The notes: generated by a model not told the origin, from the letters alone. Counted from the stretch's first letter, positions 27,701-39,722 are shown. The stretch is DNA of 64,000 nucleotides from Apus apus (GCF_020740795.1 NC_067286.1:31458003-31522002), one strand, 5' to 3'. Numbers and translations are program-made.

Positions 27701-30700
27701 AACATATGAAATTATTAAAAAGCCCAACATCAGCAACAAAAAACCAATGAATTTCAAAAAAGCAGGACATGGAAACCAGAGATCTATATAGTGTCTCAAT
27801 CATTAAGTCTTTTAAGACTATTCAAGACAACCATCATGATAATTTTAGCAACAAAACCTGTACAAATAGGACTGGAAACCAACATCTTAACAATATGATA
27901 ACGGAGAGAAAACTGCTTGCCCACTAGGTAACATGGAATATCTGCAAGATCCATCACTGACAGCTCTCCACACAACTCACGTTGAAAATACACATGTACA
28001 AATTCCTATCTATAGAAGGAATACGGTAGAAAAATTTGCAGCTTCTTCAGTTCTAGTATACTCAGGTAGACTGAGTGTCTGTATCATTAAGAGGCCCTAT
28101 CAGAAAACAGCACTAAAATAGCAGCAACTGAACCTGGACACAGGCCACAATCAAAAAAGTGTGAAAGGAGAGTCACTTCTAAGAGAAATAATGTGTTTGG
28201 TAGTCTCAGGTATTTTAGGCACTGAGTTGGAACACAAGAAGATGAGAGAAGGCAGCCAAGAGGGATGCAAACACAGCCTGTACTTATTTTAATATTAAAG
28301 TAGATTTGGTAAGACTAAATAAGAGAAGAAAACAAAACAAAACAAAACCCAAACATTTTGTATCCTTCAAGATACTGTCAATTTCATTTGGCTTTGCCCT
28401 TCAGTCTTAATTGTAAGTGAACAGATTACTGAAACACAAAACATAAACTTACTTTTCAAGCTAAGGTTATTATACAGTATATAAGTTACAATGAGTAGCA
28501 CACATTATGAGCACATGCAAAGACTCAGCATTCTGAAAAAGCCCTTTCAAAGATGTGTCCTTGACAACTCACAACTCCTTGGGAGACAACTGACTCCCCA
28601 AAAGGATTCTAAAATAATTTCCACATGCTCTCTAATTTCCTTCCACAAAACAGCTAATAACTTATTTATAGAAGTAGGTCAAAATAACAGATTCTTCCTG
28701 GCAGAAATACTATGCAGCATCAAATGGATGGGGGTTTTCTGTGTTCTCACAATCCCACACATTTACCATGCATCTGTTGGTCTCTATCAGGAACCTTTTG
28801 AAGAAGCTCAATAACATCATCTTCATTCAGTGCCAGAATATTAGTGAGATGATGAAGAGAGTACACTGCAGTGTGGCAATCCAGACTGTGCAAGTGCTGC
28901 AAAAGAACCTTCCTTGGGATAGTGACACTGCAAGAGAGAACAGAGAGGTGGCACAAACAGATTTAGGTCTCTCAACCATGTTTAAAAGAATACCTCCCAC
29001 TTTTAATTCTGATCGAGGAAGTGTGGCTGGAAAGCTGTCTGGCAGAAAAGGACCTGGGGGCTCTAATTGACAAGCAGCTGAATATGAGCCAGCAGCGTGC
29101 CCAGGTGGCCAAGAAAGCCAATGGCATCCTGGCTTGTATTAGAAATAGTGTGACCATCAGAAGTAGAGAGGTGATTGTCCCCCTGTACTCAGCACTGGTG
29201 AGGCCACTCCTGGAGTATTGTGTCCAGTTTCGGGCACCTCAATTCAAGAGAGATATCGAGGTGTTGGAGTGAGTACAGAGGAGGGCAACGAAGCTGATGA
29301 AGGGCCTAGAGGATAAACCTTATGAAGAATGCTTGAGGGAGCTGAGAATGTTTAGTTTGAGAAAGAGGAGGCTGAGGGGAGACTGAGACCTCATCAATCT
29401 CTACAACTACCTGAAATGACATTGTAGAGAGGTTGGTGCTGGTCTCTTCTCACAGGTAATTAGCAACAGAACAAGAGAAAATGGCTTCAAGCTGCAACAG
29501 GGCAGGTTTAGACTGGACATTAGGACATTTCACAGAAAGAGTGGTCAGACACTGGAATAGGCTGCCCAGAGAGGTGGCTGAGTCACCATCCCTGGATGTG
29601 TTTAAGGGTCATTTGGATGTGGTATTGATGGATATGGTTTAAGGGAGAACTTTGTAGAGTAAGGATGATAGTTGAACTCAGTGATGCCACGGGTCTTTTC
29701 CAACCTGAATGGTTCTCTGGTTCTATGATTCAACCAAACTATTGCAGTTAAAAAGAAATAGCATAACTAATGCCCATGGAGCTATTTCAAGACCTTGTAA
29801 AATAGTCACTAGGAGATTAGCCAAGATTCATAGAAAATAACACAATTTCTGTTTGCAAACACAAACTGACTAATAGGCAGATTTGACAAGACAGTGTGAA
29901 AGAAGTCCTTCTACTAATTTTACCTGTTTTGCTGCATACACCATTCAAGAACTTCCACCTGAGCCCACAGAGCATCACAGAAGTCTTTGAGTACTGAGTC
30001 ATTGCACAGATCCTAAACGGAAAGACAAACACAAGAATCCCTTTACAGCAACACCTCTAGTCAGTCAGCAGAAGCAAGCCTGTGTCACATACGGGATGTT
30101 AAGACTTCTTTATCGAGATGGTAACTTCCAAGTACAAAGAATTGCCAGTTTTATCACAAAGGCAGCAAGGAAGGGCTTTTGCAAAGGATCATCAAAATCA
30201 GTCATCCTCCACTCGACACACCTACAGATCATGGAAAGGCAGCTACATCTCTGAAAAAGTTTGCTTTCAAAATGCAAATGAATGCTTCTTAATAACATTT
30301 CAAGACGTTAACCTCTAGAACTAATTATGTACCAGAAGAGATGACATGGTTTAGTTGGCATGGTGGCACTGGGTTGATGGTTGGACTTAATGATCTAAGA
30401 GGTATTTTCCAACCTTAATGATTCTAAACACTTAGATTCTGCTTGCCTTGCAGAGGCTACTGAATAGACCTTCAGTTTAATACCAACAGTCAGTAACTCC
30501 CTTAAGACAATACCAGCCTAGATCTGCCCCAATGATCCAGGAGTGCAAGGCTCCCTGTCTCTCCATCTCTGTCATCCAATCCACTTGGCAGACATAATCT
30601 GAACTCCAACTACACCTTCAGAGTTAGAAGCCCCTCTCTCTTCTTCAGAGGTGAACGCTCACCCCAAACAAAGTGGACCTTTCAATCACAGCTTTTGTCA

Positions 30701-33700
30701 TTTTGGAATGGGTATGGGAAATTTCCAAGCTACTGTGTTGCTGAACTCAGGTTAATTGTGACCAGAATTAGTCACCACCCAGGAATGACTCATCGAACAA
30801 AATTACACTGATCAAACATCCCCCAGCTCTTTTCAAAACTAGTTCACAGCCATTGTTGTCTTTCTCTCTTATGTTAACAGCAAAGGCCACAGAGCTCACG
30901 CATGAGAAACTTTCAGAATCTCCTGGGCAATCATACTCCCTTCACAGCTGAGGAGCAAGAAGAAAGGTTAAATATCCAATAATGTTACCTACACACAAAT
31001 GCAACATCTTAGCTTTTTAAATTTCATATTGAGGAAGATTATAATTCTCACTGGAAACTCCCTATTTTATTTCCTTATTCAAAGAAAATGCCCAGTTCAG
31101 ATTATCACAATTGGAGGTTGTAAATTGATTTTTTTACTTTTTTTTTTTTTTTGCAAGCCAGGAAAAAATCCAATCAGAAACCCAACCAACAACTTAACCA
31201 AACAAACTGCATTATCTGGACTCAGACTGGGATACTGCCTCTTGTTTTCTGATGATATACCCGAGTTTTGTGAAGATTCCATAGCAATGCTTTTGCCGAT
31301 TCCAAGCTTTGACAATGAGTCCATCCTAGCAAAACCAAGAGACGGCTGAGGGGGCTGAATTCTCTCCTCAGTAAGCTGTTCAGGCCTGAATAGTCTTCTC
31401 TTTTCAGTAAAATTAATGCAGTCACCTAGAAAACAAAAGGAAGAAGTCTATAACTTTCCAAACTGCAGAGACCCATGCCTGGTAGGTTATGTAAGTGAGT
31501 AGCCACGTCAACATTAGCTTCACCAAAATAATGAAGCTCTGCATCTAGAACTTCCCTAAATGTATATTTTCCAAACTATCATACTCTTCAGTAAAACTGT
31601 AATGAGGAAAAGTTCGTCATTTCAAAAGTTTACTACAGAGCCAACTCACACTCCCTCACTACATTATCTTCATATTTTCTCTATTGACTATATCTCTGTC
31701 AAGGGCATTATGTAAGAAACAAATCAACACATGATCTAGATGTGGAAACATATTCAACCTTAATAATTCACAGTTTAATGGTGACCATCTTCCTGTATTC
31801 TATTTCTTCCATCTACATAAATACATTAAAATAATTTCATTCACACCAGAGTATTTGTCACCAGGTCTTCAAGCTCTTCAAAATGTAATTTTTAGCGTGC
31901 AAACCCTTTGAAAAGCCTCACTGCCCCAAGTCTACCAGCATCAAAAAAGCAAAGCAATGAGTTCAAAGTCATGGGGTAAATCAAGTAGCATATCCAACAA
32001 AATTACAAGCAGAACAGAGGATTTCTCAAACCCTGAAGATCTAATATTCAGTTTGCATGCAGATGAGCTTTTAAAAAAAATATCTCACTGAATGTTTTGC
32101 ATTCACCACACAGCTGAAAGTAGGGGAGTTACCATGATTTACCTTCTTGTTCCTGTAAGTCAAGACCCCTAGTAAGCACTATTTGAACACAAAATGCTCC
32201 TGTGCACCACCAGGAGATGTTCAATACAGAGACTGACTTTAGCTACCTTTGTGTCTCCCTCTTAATGATTTTATGGCCATACCAGAATCTGTTCTAGGAA
32301 GTGCTTGTTGCTGCTCAAGCAGTAGAAATAGGCTTTCTTCCAAGAAGCAGCCTCTTTGGGATCTGAGAACAAACTCATCACAGCTCGCTCTGTATCCAGC
32401 TGGTCAGATGAACCTAAAAAATCACAACAAGATTACCTTCCAGTACAGAGGAGTACATTTGAAAGAAGTATAATTGCCGTTAATTTAAACTGAGAAATGC
32501 TCAACATTTCCTCAAAAGACTAACCAGTTGTTATAGGTTAACCATTAAAACTCAGATATTGTTACTGGATAACAAGAAAGTCAAGCAGAGAAATTTGATA
32601 GAAAATAAAGAGGTCAGATAGGAAAGCAGGAAACTGGACAATTGCTAAGATAGCAAGAGCCTGTTCAGCACACAGGTTGTTCGACTTGGCTTATGTCACA
32701 GTGCCTGTCTTTCTTTAGTCATATGCATCTTATCTGTATGTTGCATGAATTCTCACTGGTGCTCAAAGACACTCTGCTGCTTTGTGTGGCCTTAGCAGAC
32801 TTGTGCACAGGAACTTCACAGATCTGTGCAATGTGAGGAATTAACTACTCTGAGTGAGAGCAAAGGTATCCGTATCTCCATTTCTCTTCTCCCATGACAA
32901 AGCACTAACTGTAGTTACTATCAGAAATGCCAGAGCCTGCCACACCACACCAGCCTGAACTTCTGTTCAGCAATCGAATGAAGGGAGGAGAGAGGAGATA
33001 CAAACCCCACTGACTTACACCTCTCTACAGAAGTGAGCAAAAGAGGGTAGGCATCTAGCTTTTCCCTCCTTGCACACTCACCTGCTACTTTCCTGACAAG
33101 AGCACAGGCACCACTTGCCATTCAGCTTCAACTGAGATCCTCAACTAAATGTACCAGTCACAGGAGCTACGAAGTTAAAGCTGGTACAAAATCAGGAGTT
33201 GGGCTCTGACAAGTGAGCAAGTAATCAAACTGCATCTTCTTTCCAGCGGGGATATTGGCCCACTCCACATCTCCTTCCACTTCCAGAAGTTTTCTTTTTC
33301 AATATTAGGGGGATTGAATGTTTTGGGATTGCTCAGGTAGTTGAACTGTTAGCAGTCTGAAATGGAACATTCTCCAACACAGATGACCCCAAGCTGAAGT
33401 TGAACCAATAAACTTTATGTACATATGGAGAGGCAATGTTCTAGTTACAAGCAAGATTTTCAGCAGGAGGAATGTTGAGCAGATTAAAACAGAGCACAGC
33501 AAGGGGTGGTAAAGGAAGTGCTCACAAAGGCAGTATAGACTGCAAAGTAGAGTGCCCTGGGGTCCAGAGGTAAATTCCTTGCTTTAAGCTATTGTAGCAT
33601 CATCTTTTACAAGATTCTGTGACTTGTTAAGGCACCTTATGAAGAAAACGGCCCAACTTCTTCACAACATGCCTGTTTAATGACTCAATGGCTTTTTAAA

Positions 33701-36700
33701 ACAGAAAATTAAAACAAAAAGTGAACCAAACCTTTCTGTACTGATTTTGAGCCAAGAAATATTTCTCTTGTTCTTTCTGTGAGAACACTGCTGTACAGGC
33801 TTAGTGGGCCATGGCTCTGTTTCCTCAGCATACAGCTTAGTAGCTTCTCCTCCCTCAGTGGGCTTCCCTCAGCCCAGCATACATCCAAGAGCTCTCTGAA
33901 AAGCTGCCGTACTTCTTCTGCCTGATGCTCCACCTCAAAAGTCACTATACTAAGAGCAGCATAAATCGTATCTACCAGTTCTCTTTGATCTAGTTGTGCT
34001 GAAGTCTCAGAACTGCACTGAAGCCTCTGCAGAGATTTCAGGGAGTCACGAAGAAATTCAACAAAAATGTTTTGTAGAGAGAAACACTGCTGGAATGAGG
34101 AGCTGTGTGTGCCTTGCTCCTCCTTGAAGAACTCTAGGAGGGCTTTTGCCCTCTGGGGAGCCCGCAGCAAAAGCTTCCGGAGAGCTGAGACAACATCCAA
34201 ACTGAATCTGTGAGAACACCCATCTCTTCTTTTCCCATCTGTGATGTGTTTGTTCTGAATGCACTGAAATTCTTCAAACAGCTCCTAGTAGGGAAACAAT
34301 AAAAGAGTAAGCCTTTCAGACTCCATTAAAAATATAAATTATTTTTAAAATACCATAAACTTGAAAGCAAGAAGATAAATACATTTGGAAACATCGTATT
34401 ACTGAAGCAACCCATTAATAATGGTCCACTTTGTCCCATATCCTCCCTAGAACAGTGGATATGCCTGAATCTGTAACAAAACATAAATAATTCCACAACA
34501 CACAACTACAGTACATGGGCCGTGTGCTCATAAGCAAGTAACCTTGGTTCACAGGCAGCTCCTATGGGATGGCTGAAGCACTACTGTATTCTGCCTCTCA
34601 GCAATAGATCAGTATGTCTGTACCTTCCTAAGTCAGCAAAAGCATGATGATTAAAGTCCATTTTGTGTTGGTTGGTTGAAATCCTGCTTTTCCAGATTCA
34701 TACCATCTACCTACCAACTGCATCATCCTTGTCACCACTAATTTTTCCAACATGGTTAAAACCAGCCAACAGATTCAGAATCCAACTCATGGACTTCTTT
34801 CTTAAGCAACAATGATTTTTCTTGCTAACAGAAGCCAACCTAGAATTTCAGAACTAGGAAGGGGAAAACAAAGAAAACACAATTAACTCTCCCAATAAGG
34901 GGTGAGAAGGTGAGGGACAACCCGGTTGAACAGCAATTAAGTAGCACTTGTGGCACTTCTGGAACTACGTGTGTGCTGTCCTTGGCTGGAAGAGACAACT
35001 CAGAGAATATGGAGGGGAGAGGTGGCTGGCATGCACAAAAATGAGAATATTAGCAGTGAAGACAAGTCCTCCACATCCTTTCCTTTATTTGCTGGATCAA
35101 AACATAACTCTACCTACTAACAGGCCTCTAACAGTAATTGCAGCAAAGAGATGAGGTTGCTGAATCTCCTTTTTCTGTGCAAAATTGTAGATAATGGTGG
35201 AATTTTTCATGACCTTGGGGGTTAAATGGTAATGTTCACAGACTTCATTAGCCACTAACAGACTTCAAGCAGATTTGTTTTAATCAACAGTCAAGTTTAC
35301 CCTGCTTGTTTTCACCTTTCAGCTGCTAACTCTGCACCTCATAGAAATATTGAGCACCTTTTCCTTAATTGTATTTTAAAAGCTGCAAATAGCCTTTTAA
35401 TTATTTTTCATTTTCCTCTTTAAAAAAGGTAAAAAAAGTTTTAAGAGTTAGAACTTACAAAACTAGATGCAACATCTGAGGACATTTCACACACCATGTC
35501 AGCTTCAGTTCTATTGTAACCAACACCAAAGTAGGACAGTTCTACAGTTAGAAACTCTCCTGACATTCTGCTCTGTACCTGCTTTTGATATTAATCCATG
35601 ATTCCATGATTTCCATGTATTTCTCAAACAAACCAGTCTGCATGTATTAATAATGGAAAACTGGGTCCTGGATCTCAGAGCACACATCATACCAATTACC
35701 AAATAACATCAGTAATACAGTACAACACACAAAAACACTGTCAGAAAAGGGATAAAGGGGTGCAAAAGAGATTAAAATCAAGATCAAGGAAAAGAAAATA
35801 GACATACTTTCAAAATGTGCTTGCTGACTATGGTTTATTTCAGCTCACAGTGGGCTTTAGCTTTATGATTACTAAAGATGTCTACAGATCTAAGACCATG
35901 CATGGCAAGTTGCTGCAGTCAGGACTGAAGTGTGAGAGAAAAACAACGTAGAAAAGCTTGATTTTTGCCTGCTTACAGGCACCTCTCTAGCAAGAGGAAT
36001 TGCTTCCAGGCACACTGGATTAATTTCAGAAAGGGATCTGAATTACCGTTTATTTCAGTTGTCTAGAAGACTAAAAACACATTAGTATCTTGGACAGTCA
36101 AGTTAGCAGGAAATATTAACTTTGATCCTAAAATCTGATAAAGCTGGACATTCTGCAAAACTAACAAGAAGAAGTAGGGGATACTAAGTAGATCACCTTT
36201 AGGACTTCCTCAGAGACATCTTTCTGTAACTCTTCCAGGAACAATAAAAATTCAGTTTCTCTTTGAAGAACAACTGGAACAGTTTTCTGAAACAGTGTAA
36301 GAGAATGGGAAAGACATTAGCAAAAAAAACTTTTATTTATTTACTTTCTAATTTTAGCTATTTTATTCACATTTTGAGGCACACTGAAATATCTTTCTGA
36401 AGATAACTAATTATCAATTAAAGGCTATCCCACAATTAGGTTCTACTCCTGCGGCAGTGGATTCTATTTATCTATACACTTGGAAACAGAGACCAGAGTC
36501 ACTTTGACAGAAATTACAATTCCATCAGATGGTGAGGAAAAAAATGCATGTCTAAGTAGTGACAAGGATAAATTAATTTCAAGAAAGTATTATTACACAT
36601 ACTAGTGTACCAATTTAAAAAAGAAGAGCAAAGAAACAAAGACTAGCTTCTCCTTTACTCATGAAACATAGTGCACCTGTCTCTGAAAACAGCAATACAG

Positions 36701-39319
36701 CAAACACATCCCTCACCATCTAAAGCTTATACAGAATTGTCTGCTGCCTGAGCTATTCATCTTCAAGGGAAGAAAGGTACTACAAAAATGCTGAAGCCAA
36801 CACAGTCATTCTTTCCATTTACAGAAATGCTCAATGCAAAGAAGCCGACTTCTAAACAAACAAACAAACAAACAATCCCAGTGTTTCTCTTCAGTGTGGA
36901 AAAGATTAACAGTTGCTTTTTGACACATATTTTTTTTTAATCAAAAGCAATGCATCTCTCCAGCTACCTTGAGAACTTAATTCCATGAAACGTGGGAAAG
37001 CCTATAATTTAAATAAGCAGCTAGGAAGACATTGTGCACTTAAAAGTCAACTAAAAGTCAGAGCTGTAAGTTGTGCTTGGAAGTCAGACAGATGTTTCTG
37101 TACCTGATTCCTGGCAAGCCATTTTTGCAGCACAAGAAGCCAAAGCCATGCACTTCTCCACGGGCTAGAATTCTCTCCACATCTACAAAAGCAACAAGCA
37201 CATACACTGGATTACACAAGGTCATTCCCATTTTGAAGATCCTGGAAAAAATGTCAGATGTAATTTTGATTTTTGTGTTTCTTTGTGTAAGATAAAGCCA
37301 AAGATGAATAAATAGCTGAAGATGAGTCAGAAAGGAGAAGAGTGCACAGAAACCAGAATATTGGTACTACTTACACATTAACTCAAAGATTTCTGCTGTG
37401 CAAATAACTGCTTTTAGATCTGCCAAATACCAACACAATTGCCACAGTTATTTGGTTCAAAACAATGACATCTACTTCTGGTCTAAAGTCCAGCCTGTAT
37501 AGCCCTCTTTGAGCACTTCAGCAGATTGGAAATCTGACCACTTGCCAAGCACTGACACTTCCTGTTTTGTCTAGTTCTACCCCAAAAACTGAAATTAAGC
37601 TTTAGGTCACAGCAGCACAAATGCAGGTTTATGTCCAAACTAAAAGTGAAGTATTGTGCTAATTAAAGAAAGAACACTTCTCATTTCCACCTGCTTTTCA
37701 TGTGCTCCACTATTTACACACACATTCCAAAAACTACATAGTCAGGGAACATACTCAGTACTGCCAAAGGAACTAGGAAAAGGAAAAAGTCCAAGATAAG
37801 TTCATTGGCCTATAACAATCTCAGCACTGCTAACTAAAGCCTCAAAGACAGATAAAAAATGCTGTGTCTCACACAGTTGTTAGCAATACTCATCTAACCA
37901 TGTGCACAACTTCCTCCAGACTCCTTCAACTGCTGTCCATGTAAACTTTTTCTTAGGACCTTTACCAAAAGGTTACACAAATTTTAATTTGTCCAGAAGT
38001 GTGATCACCTGCTTGTAGACGGGGAATACAAATGTTGCCTGAAGTGCTAGAAAGTTACCCTTCATATGCATATCTTTTCATACACCTGAAAAGCAGAGAC
38101 CAAAACTAACTAGGATTGAGTTAAACCAATGCCATATCAAAACTGAGTACAAGAGAAATGAGAAATCAATAGCATAATTTGAAATGTTAATTTTTTAGAA
38201 ATCAGAAGGTCTTTCAAGAGCTTCAACAGAACAAGAGAATATTGTAAATAACTACAGTTCTGATCTTGGTGGTTCCACTTCTAAATTAACTAAAGCTTGG
38301 TATCAAAGGAATGTAACTTCTTATTATGGACATGATCCTTCTTATTATCCTTCAGTCAAACCTAACAAAATCTGTTCTGAAGTGCTTTCAAATAGTTTAA
38401 AGCTTGTATCAATCACCATGTCAACTGCATAAATGAACACAACTCATAATCCCAGAGGGCTGAGCAGCCTGCTAAGTGCTTGGGCAGTGGCAAGATGTCA
38501 ACATTCAGATAACAGCACATCTAAAGACATCCAAGACACCTCAGCACTGAGACAAGCGCTATTTTCCAGATTCTAGCAGTCTCCCTCAGTCACCACTACA
38601 CTAATTGCTCCTCCTCATCTCACACCCAAGCCTACCGAACCCAGACGGCACCTTACTTACCTTACCCCCACGGGACAAGCCACCAGAGCCTGAAGAATCG
38701 CTTCCACGTTCTCCAGGCCATCCCGGTGCCACTGGCTCAGCTGGGGCACACAGGCCTGCGCAAGCTCCCAGTCTCCGTGCCGCACGCACTCGCAGAAAAA
38801 CCCGAAGAGCCGCTCCAGAGAGACCGCTTCTTCATGTCCAAAAGCATGCGTGTTCGCAGCGCTGGCCGGCGACCTGCGGCAGGGTGGACACGAGAAGCTG
38901 ACGCCGCGGGGGCGCGCTGGGCACCACCCCACGCCGGCTCGCCCTGCGGGCGCGGCCCGGGCAGGGCAGGCCGGGCCCGGCTGCGGGGGGCAAGGGGCCC
39001 GCCGGCGCCGCGGGCTGACAGCGCGGCTGCGGCTGCGGCTCGGCCGTGACTGCGGCCCGGCCCGGCCCGGCCCGGCGGGGCGCTCCCGCCGCTCCCCGCG
39101 TCCTCGGCGGGGGCTGTCTCTGGGGGCAGCCGCCGGTCCCCCCGGGCCTCTCGCTGTGCCGCGCACCGGTTCGCGGCCTCGCCCTCCTCCCCAGGGTCCG
39201 GCCGGGCTCGGCGGGCCCGGGACCCCGCCGCAGCGCAGCCAACCCTACCTGGCGGGGCAGGACGCAGCCAGCTCGGTCGCCCCCGTCCGCCCGGCCCCGC
39301 CGCCCCGCGCCGCCGCCAT
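2491..39319 (-). CDS. ZFYVE26: ZFYVE26 (spastizin), 29 coding exons, 3' end off window
   Basis: Spastizin is a large PI3P-binding scaffold. It works with spatacsin (SPG11) and AP-5 on late endosomes/lysosomes in autophagic lysosome reformation and also acts at the cytokinetic midbody; human loss causes SPG15. Exons in transcription order, all with GT-AG borders and matching phase: 39249-39319, 38661-38873, 37104-37182, 36197-36286, 33732-34284, 32283-32413, 31261-31425, 29924-30012, 28767-28927, 25356-25538, 24112-24765, 22607-22696, 19149-19217, 18370-18521, 16827-17025, 16246-16509, 15943-16062, 15350-15514, 14159-14386, 12685-12790, 11270-12009, 10507-10703, 9515-9619, 8837-8959, 7947-8123, 6760-7006, 5561-5659, 3563-3720, 2491-2660. 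They sum to 5,798 nt (about 1,932 codons) of a family protein near 2,540 aa. Hallmarks seen: LFGFFCEC near the N terminus, [59 protein letters not shown], and a C-terminal-side FYVE finger. No frameshift or stop was found. The remaining ~650 residues must lie left of position 1. Confidence 0.96.
15658..15842. repeat. AT-rich simple repeat with CR1 insertion
   Basis: Interleaved TAATA, TATTA and ATAATA units on both sides of the CR1 tail remnant, plus a CTCTCT/ATATAT tract. Intronic, no coding signal. Confidence 0.8.
15727..15796 (-). mobile_element. CR1 3' tail remnant in AT-rich repeat
   Basis: Reversed CR1 tail of about 70 bp (ATCACAGAATCACAGG... GTTGGAAGGGACC ... ATCATCTAGTCCAAC), flanked by TAATA/ATATAT simple sequence at 15658-15726 and 15797-15842. 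It lies in the intron between ZFYVE26 exons 17 and 18. Confidence 0.85.
19514..22190 (-). mobile_element. CR1-type LINE, 5'-truncated and degenerate
   Basis: The plus strand begins with the reversed CR1 3' tail (GAATCATAGAAT...GTTGGAAGGGACC). Moving right, the minus strand encodes broken pieces of ORF2: the C-terminal [19 protein letters not shown] segment near 20.0 kb, reverse transcriptase with [14 protein letters not shown] and the FADD active-site box near 20.4-20.6 kb, and the endonuclease segment GGGLALYV...GIYYRPPGQ near 22.0-22.1 kb. The reading frame switches several times and contains stops, so it is inactive. It lies in the ZFYVE26 intron between exons 12 and 13, in the sense orientation. 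The 5' break is within the endonuclease. Confidence 0.92.
22979..23019 (+). mobile_element. Probable CR1 tail scrap
   Basis: About 40 bp resembling the last bases of CR1 (GGGTCTTTTTCAACCT...ATTCTGTGATTCTA). It lies in the ZFYVE26 intron between exons 11 and 12 and is too short to classify further. Confidence 0.5.
29018..29730 (+). mobile_element. CR1 fragment (ORF2 3' end and tail)
   Basis: Reads as the CR1 ORF2 C-terminal region ([35 protein letters not shown], with in-frame stops) followed by the 3' untranslated tail ending TTCTCTGGTTCTATGATT. It is antisense to ZFYVE26, in the intron between exons 8 and 9. Confidence 0.88.
30355..30427 (+). mobile_element. CR1 3' tail remnant
   Basis: A short piece matching the CR1 terminus: GGTTGGACTTAATGATCTAAGAGG followed by TTCCAACCTTAATGATTCTA. 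It is antisense to ZFYVE26, in the intron between exons 7 and 8. Call rests on the tail pattern alone. Confidence 0.75.
39249..39319 (-). CDS. ZFYVE26: ZFYVE26 first coding exon
   Basis: The ATG at 39319 sits in a strong Kozak context (A at -3, G at +4) and opens with Met-Ala-Ala-Ala-Arg. It reads 71 nt to a canonical AG|GTAGGG donor at 39248. Phase 2 at that donor joins exactly to the exon 2 acceptor (CAG before 38873) in the frame of the conserved LFGFFCEC segment. The mammalian start aligns to residue 31 of this reading and is an AAC codon here, with no other in-frame ATG in exon 2, so the start has to come from exon 1. This adds about 30 Ala/Gly/Arg-rich residues. An out-of-frame ATG lies upstream at 39396. 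The exon is inferred from sequence only; transcript data would settle it. Confidence 0.72.
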
Positions 39320-39322
39320 CTT
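39312..39322 (-). promoter_or_regulatory. YY1-type motif overlapping the ZFYVE26 start codon
   Basis: The minus strand reads AAGATGGCGGC, a full YY1 consensus whose ATG is the proposed ZFYVE26 start. YY1 elements overlapping start codons are common in mammalian housekeeping genes. Binding is inferred from motif match only. Confidence 0.55.
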
Positions 39323-39387
39323 GGGCAGCGCCCCCGCTGGGCGCCGGGCGGGCGCGCGCCCATTGGCCGGGCTGCGGAAGGTAAACA

Positions 39388-39403
39388 GGCCGCCATCTTC
39401 CGG
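39388..39403 (-). promoter_or_regulatory. YY1/ETS composite motif upstream of ZFYVE26
   Basis: On the minus strand the sequence reads CCGGAAGATGGCGGCC. It fuses an ETS core (CCGGAAG) to the YY1 consensus AAGATGGCGGC, a pair that typically sits at or just downstream of TATA-less transcription starts. It contains an ATG (at 39396) that is out of frame with the proposed ZFYVE26 start, so the transcription start is either downstream of it or the mRNA carries an overlapping upstream ORF. Confidence 0.6.
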
Positions 39404-39468
39404 CGGGGAGTCCGGCCCCGCCCACCGCGCGTCCGCTCCGCCCCGTGCCCCCGCCTCTCGCCCTTCTG

Positions 39469-39473
39469 ATTGG
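39469..39473 (-). promoter_or_regulatory. CCAAT box (NF-Y type), ZFYVE26 side
   Basis: The plus strand reads CTGATTGGCC, which is GGCCAATCAG on the minus strand, a good NF-Y site. It lies about 70 bp upstream of the YY1/ETS element. A second CCAAT core lies at 39362-39366 between the two YY1 elements. Confidence 0.45.
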
Positions 39474-39550
39474 CCTCCGCACCGAGCTCCGCCCCCCGGC
39501 GCGCGGCTGGCGGCGCTCGGGGCGCGGCGGGGCAGGCGGGGGGAGCGGGC

Positions 39551-39625
39551 AGGGGGTGTCAGCGGGGGGTGTCAGCGGGGGGTGTCAGCGGGGGGTGTGA
39601 GCCGGGGGGTGTCAGCGGGGGGTGT
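39551..39625 (+). repeat. G-rich minisatellite (GTGTCAGC plus G-run units)
   Basis: Five to six imperfect copies of a unit made of GTGTCAGC followed by five or six G residues run head to tail. One copy has a TGTGAGCC variant. Runs of at least five G separated by 7-nt loops fit the standard G-quadruplex pattern on the plus strand. The repeat sits in the middle of the divergent promoter, between the two start sites. Confidence 0.85.
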
Positions 39626-39660
39626 TCTTGCGTCGCCGCTCTGCGCGGGGTGGGTGTGCG

Positions 39661-39722
39661 CGTGTTGTGTACACCTGTGTACACCTGTGTACACACACAC
39701 GCACACACACACGTGTACTTGC
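39661..39722. repeat. GTGTACACCT / CA-type simple repeat
   Basis: Two copies of GTGTACACCT lead into alternating CA/CG-containing dinucleotides. The stretch is an alternating purine-pyrimidine tract of the kind that can adopt Z-DNA, directly adjacent to the G-rich minisatellite. Confidence 0.7.

Larger units (their letters stand above)
22697..38660. other. ZFYVE26: ZFYVE26 introns, 5' half
   Basis: Gaps of 22697-24111, 24766-25355, 25539-28766 (the longest, 3.2 kb), 28928-29923, 30013-31260, 31426-32282, 32414-33731, 34285-36196, 36287-37103 and 37183-38660. Besides the CR1 pieces listed and an (AAAC)n tract near 36.86 kb, nothing was recognised. Confidence 0.6.

Noticed and set aside
39551-39625. 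CRISPR-like regular repeats
   Set aside because: Units are contiguous tandem copies without unique spacers, in a vertebrate promoter; this is a minisatellite.
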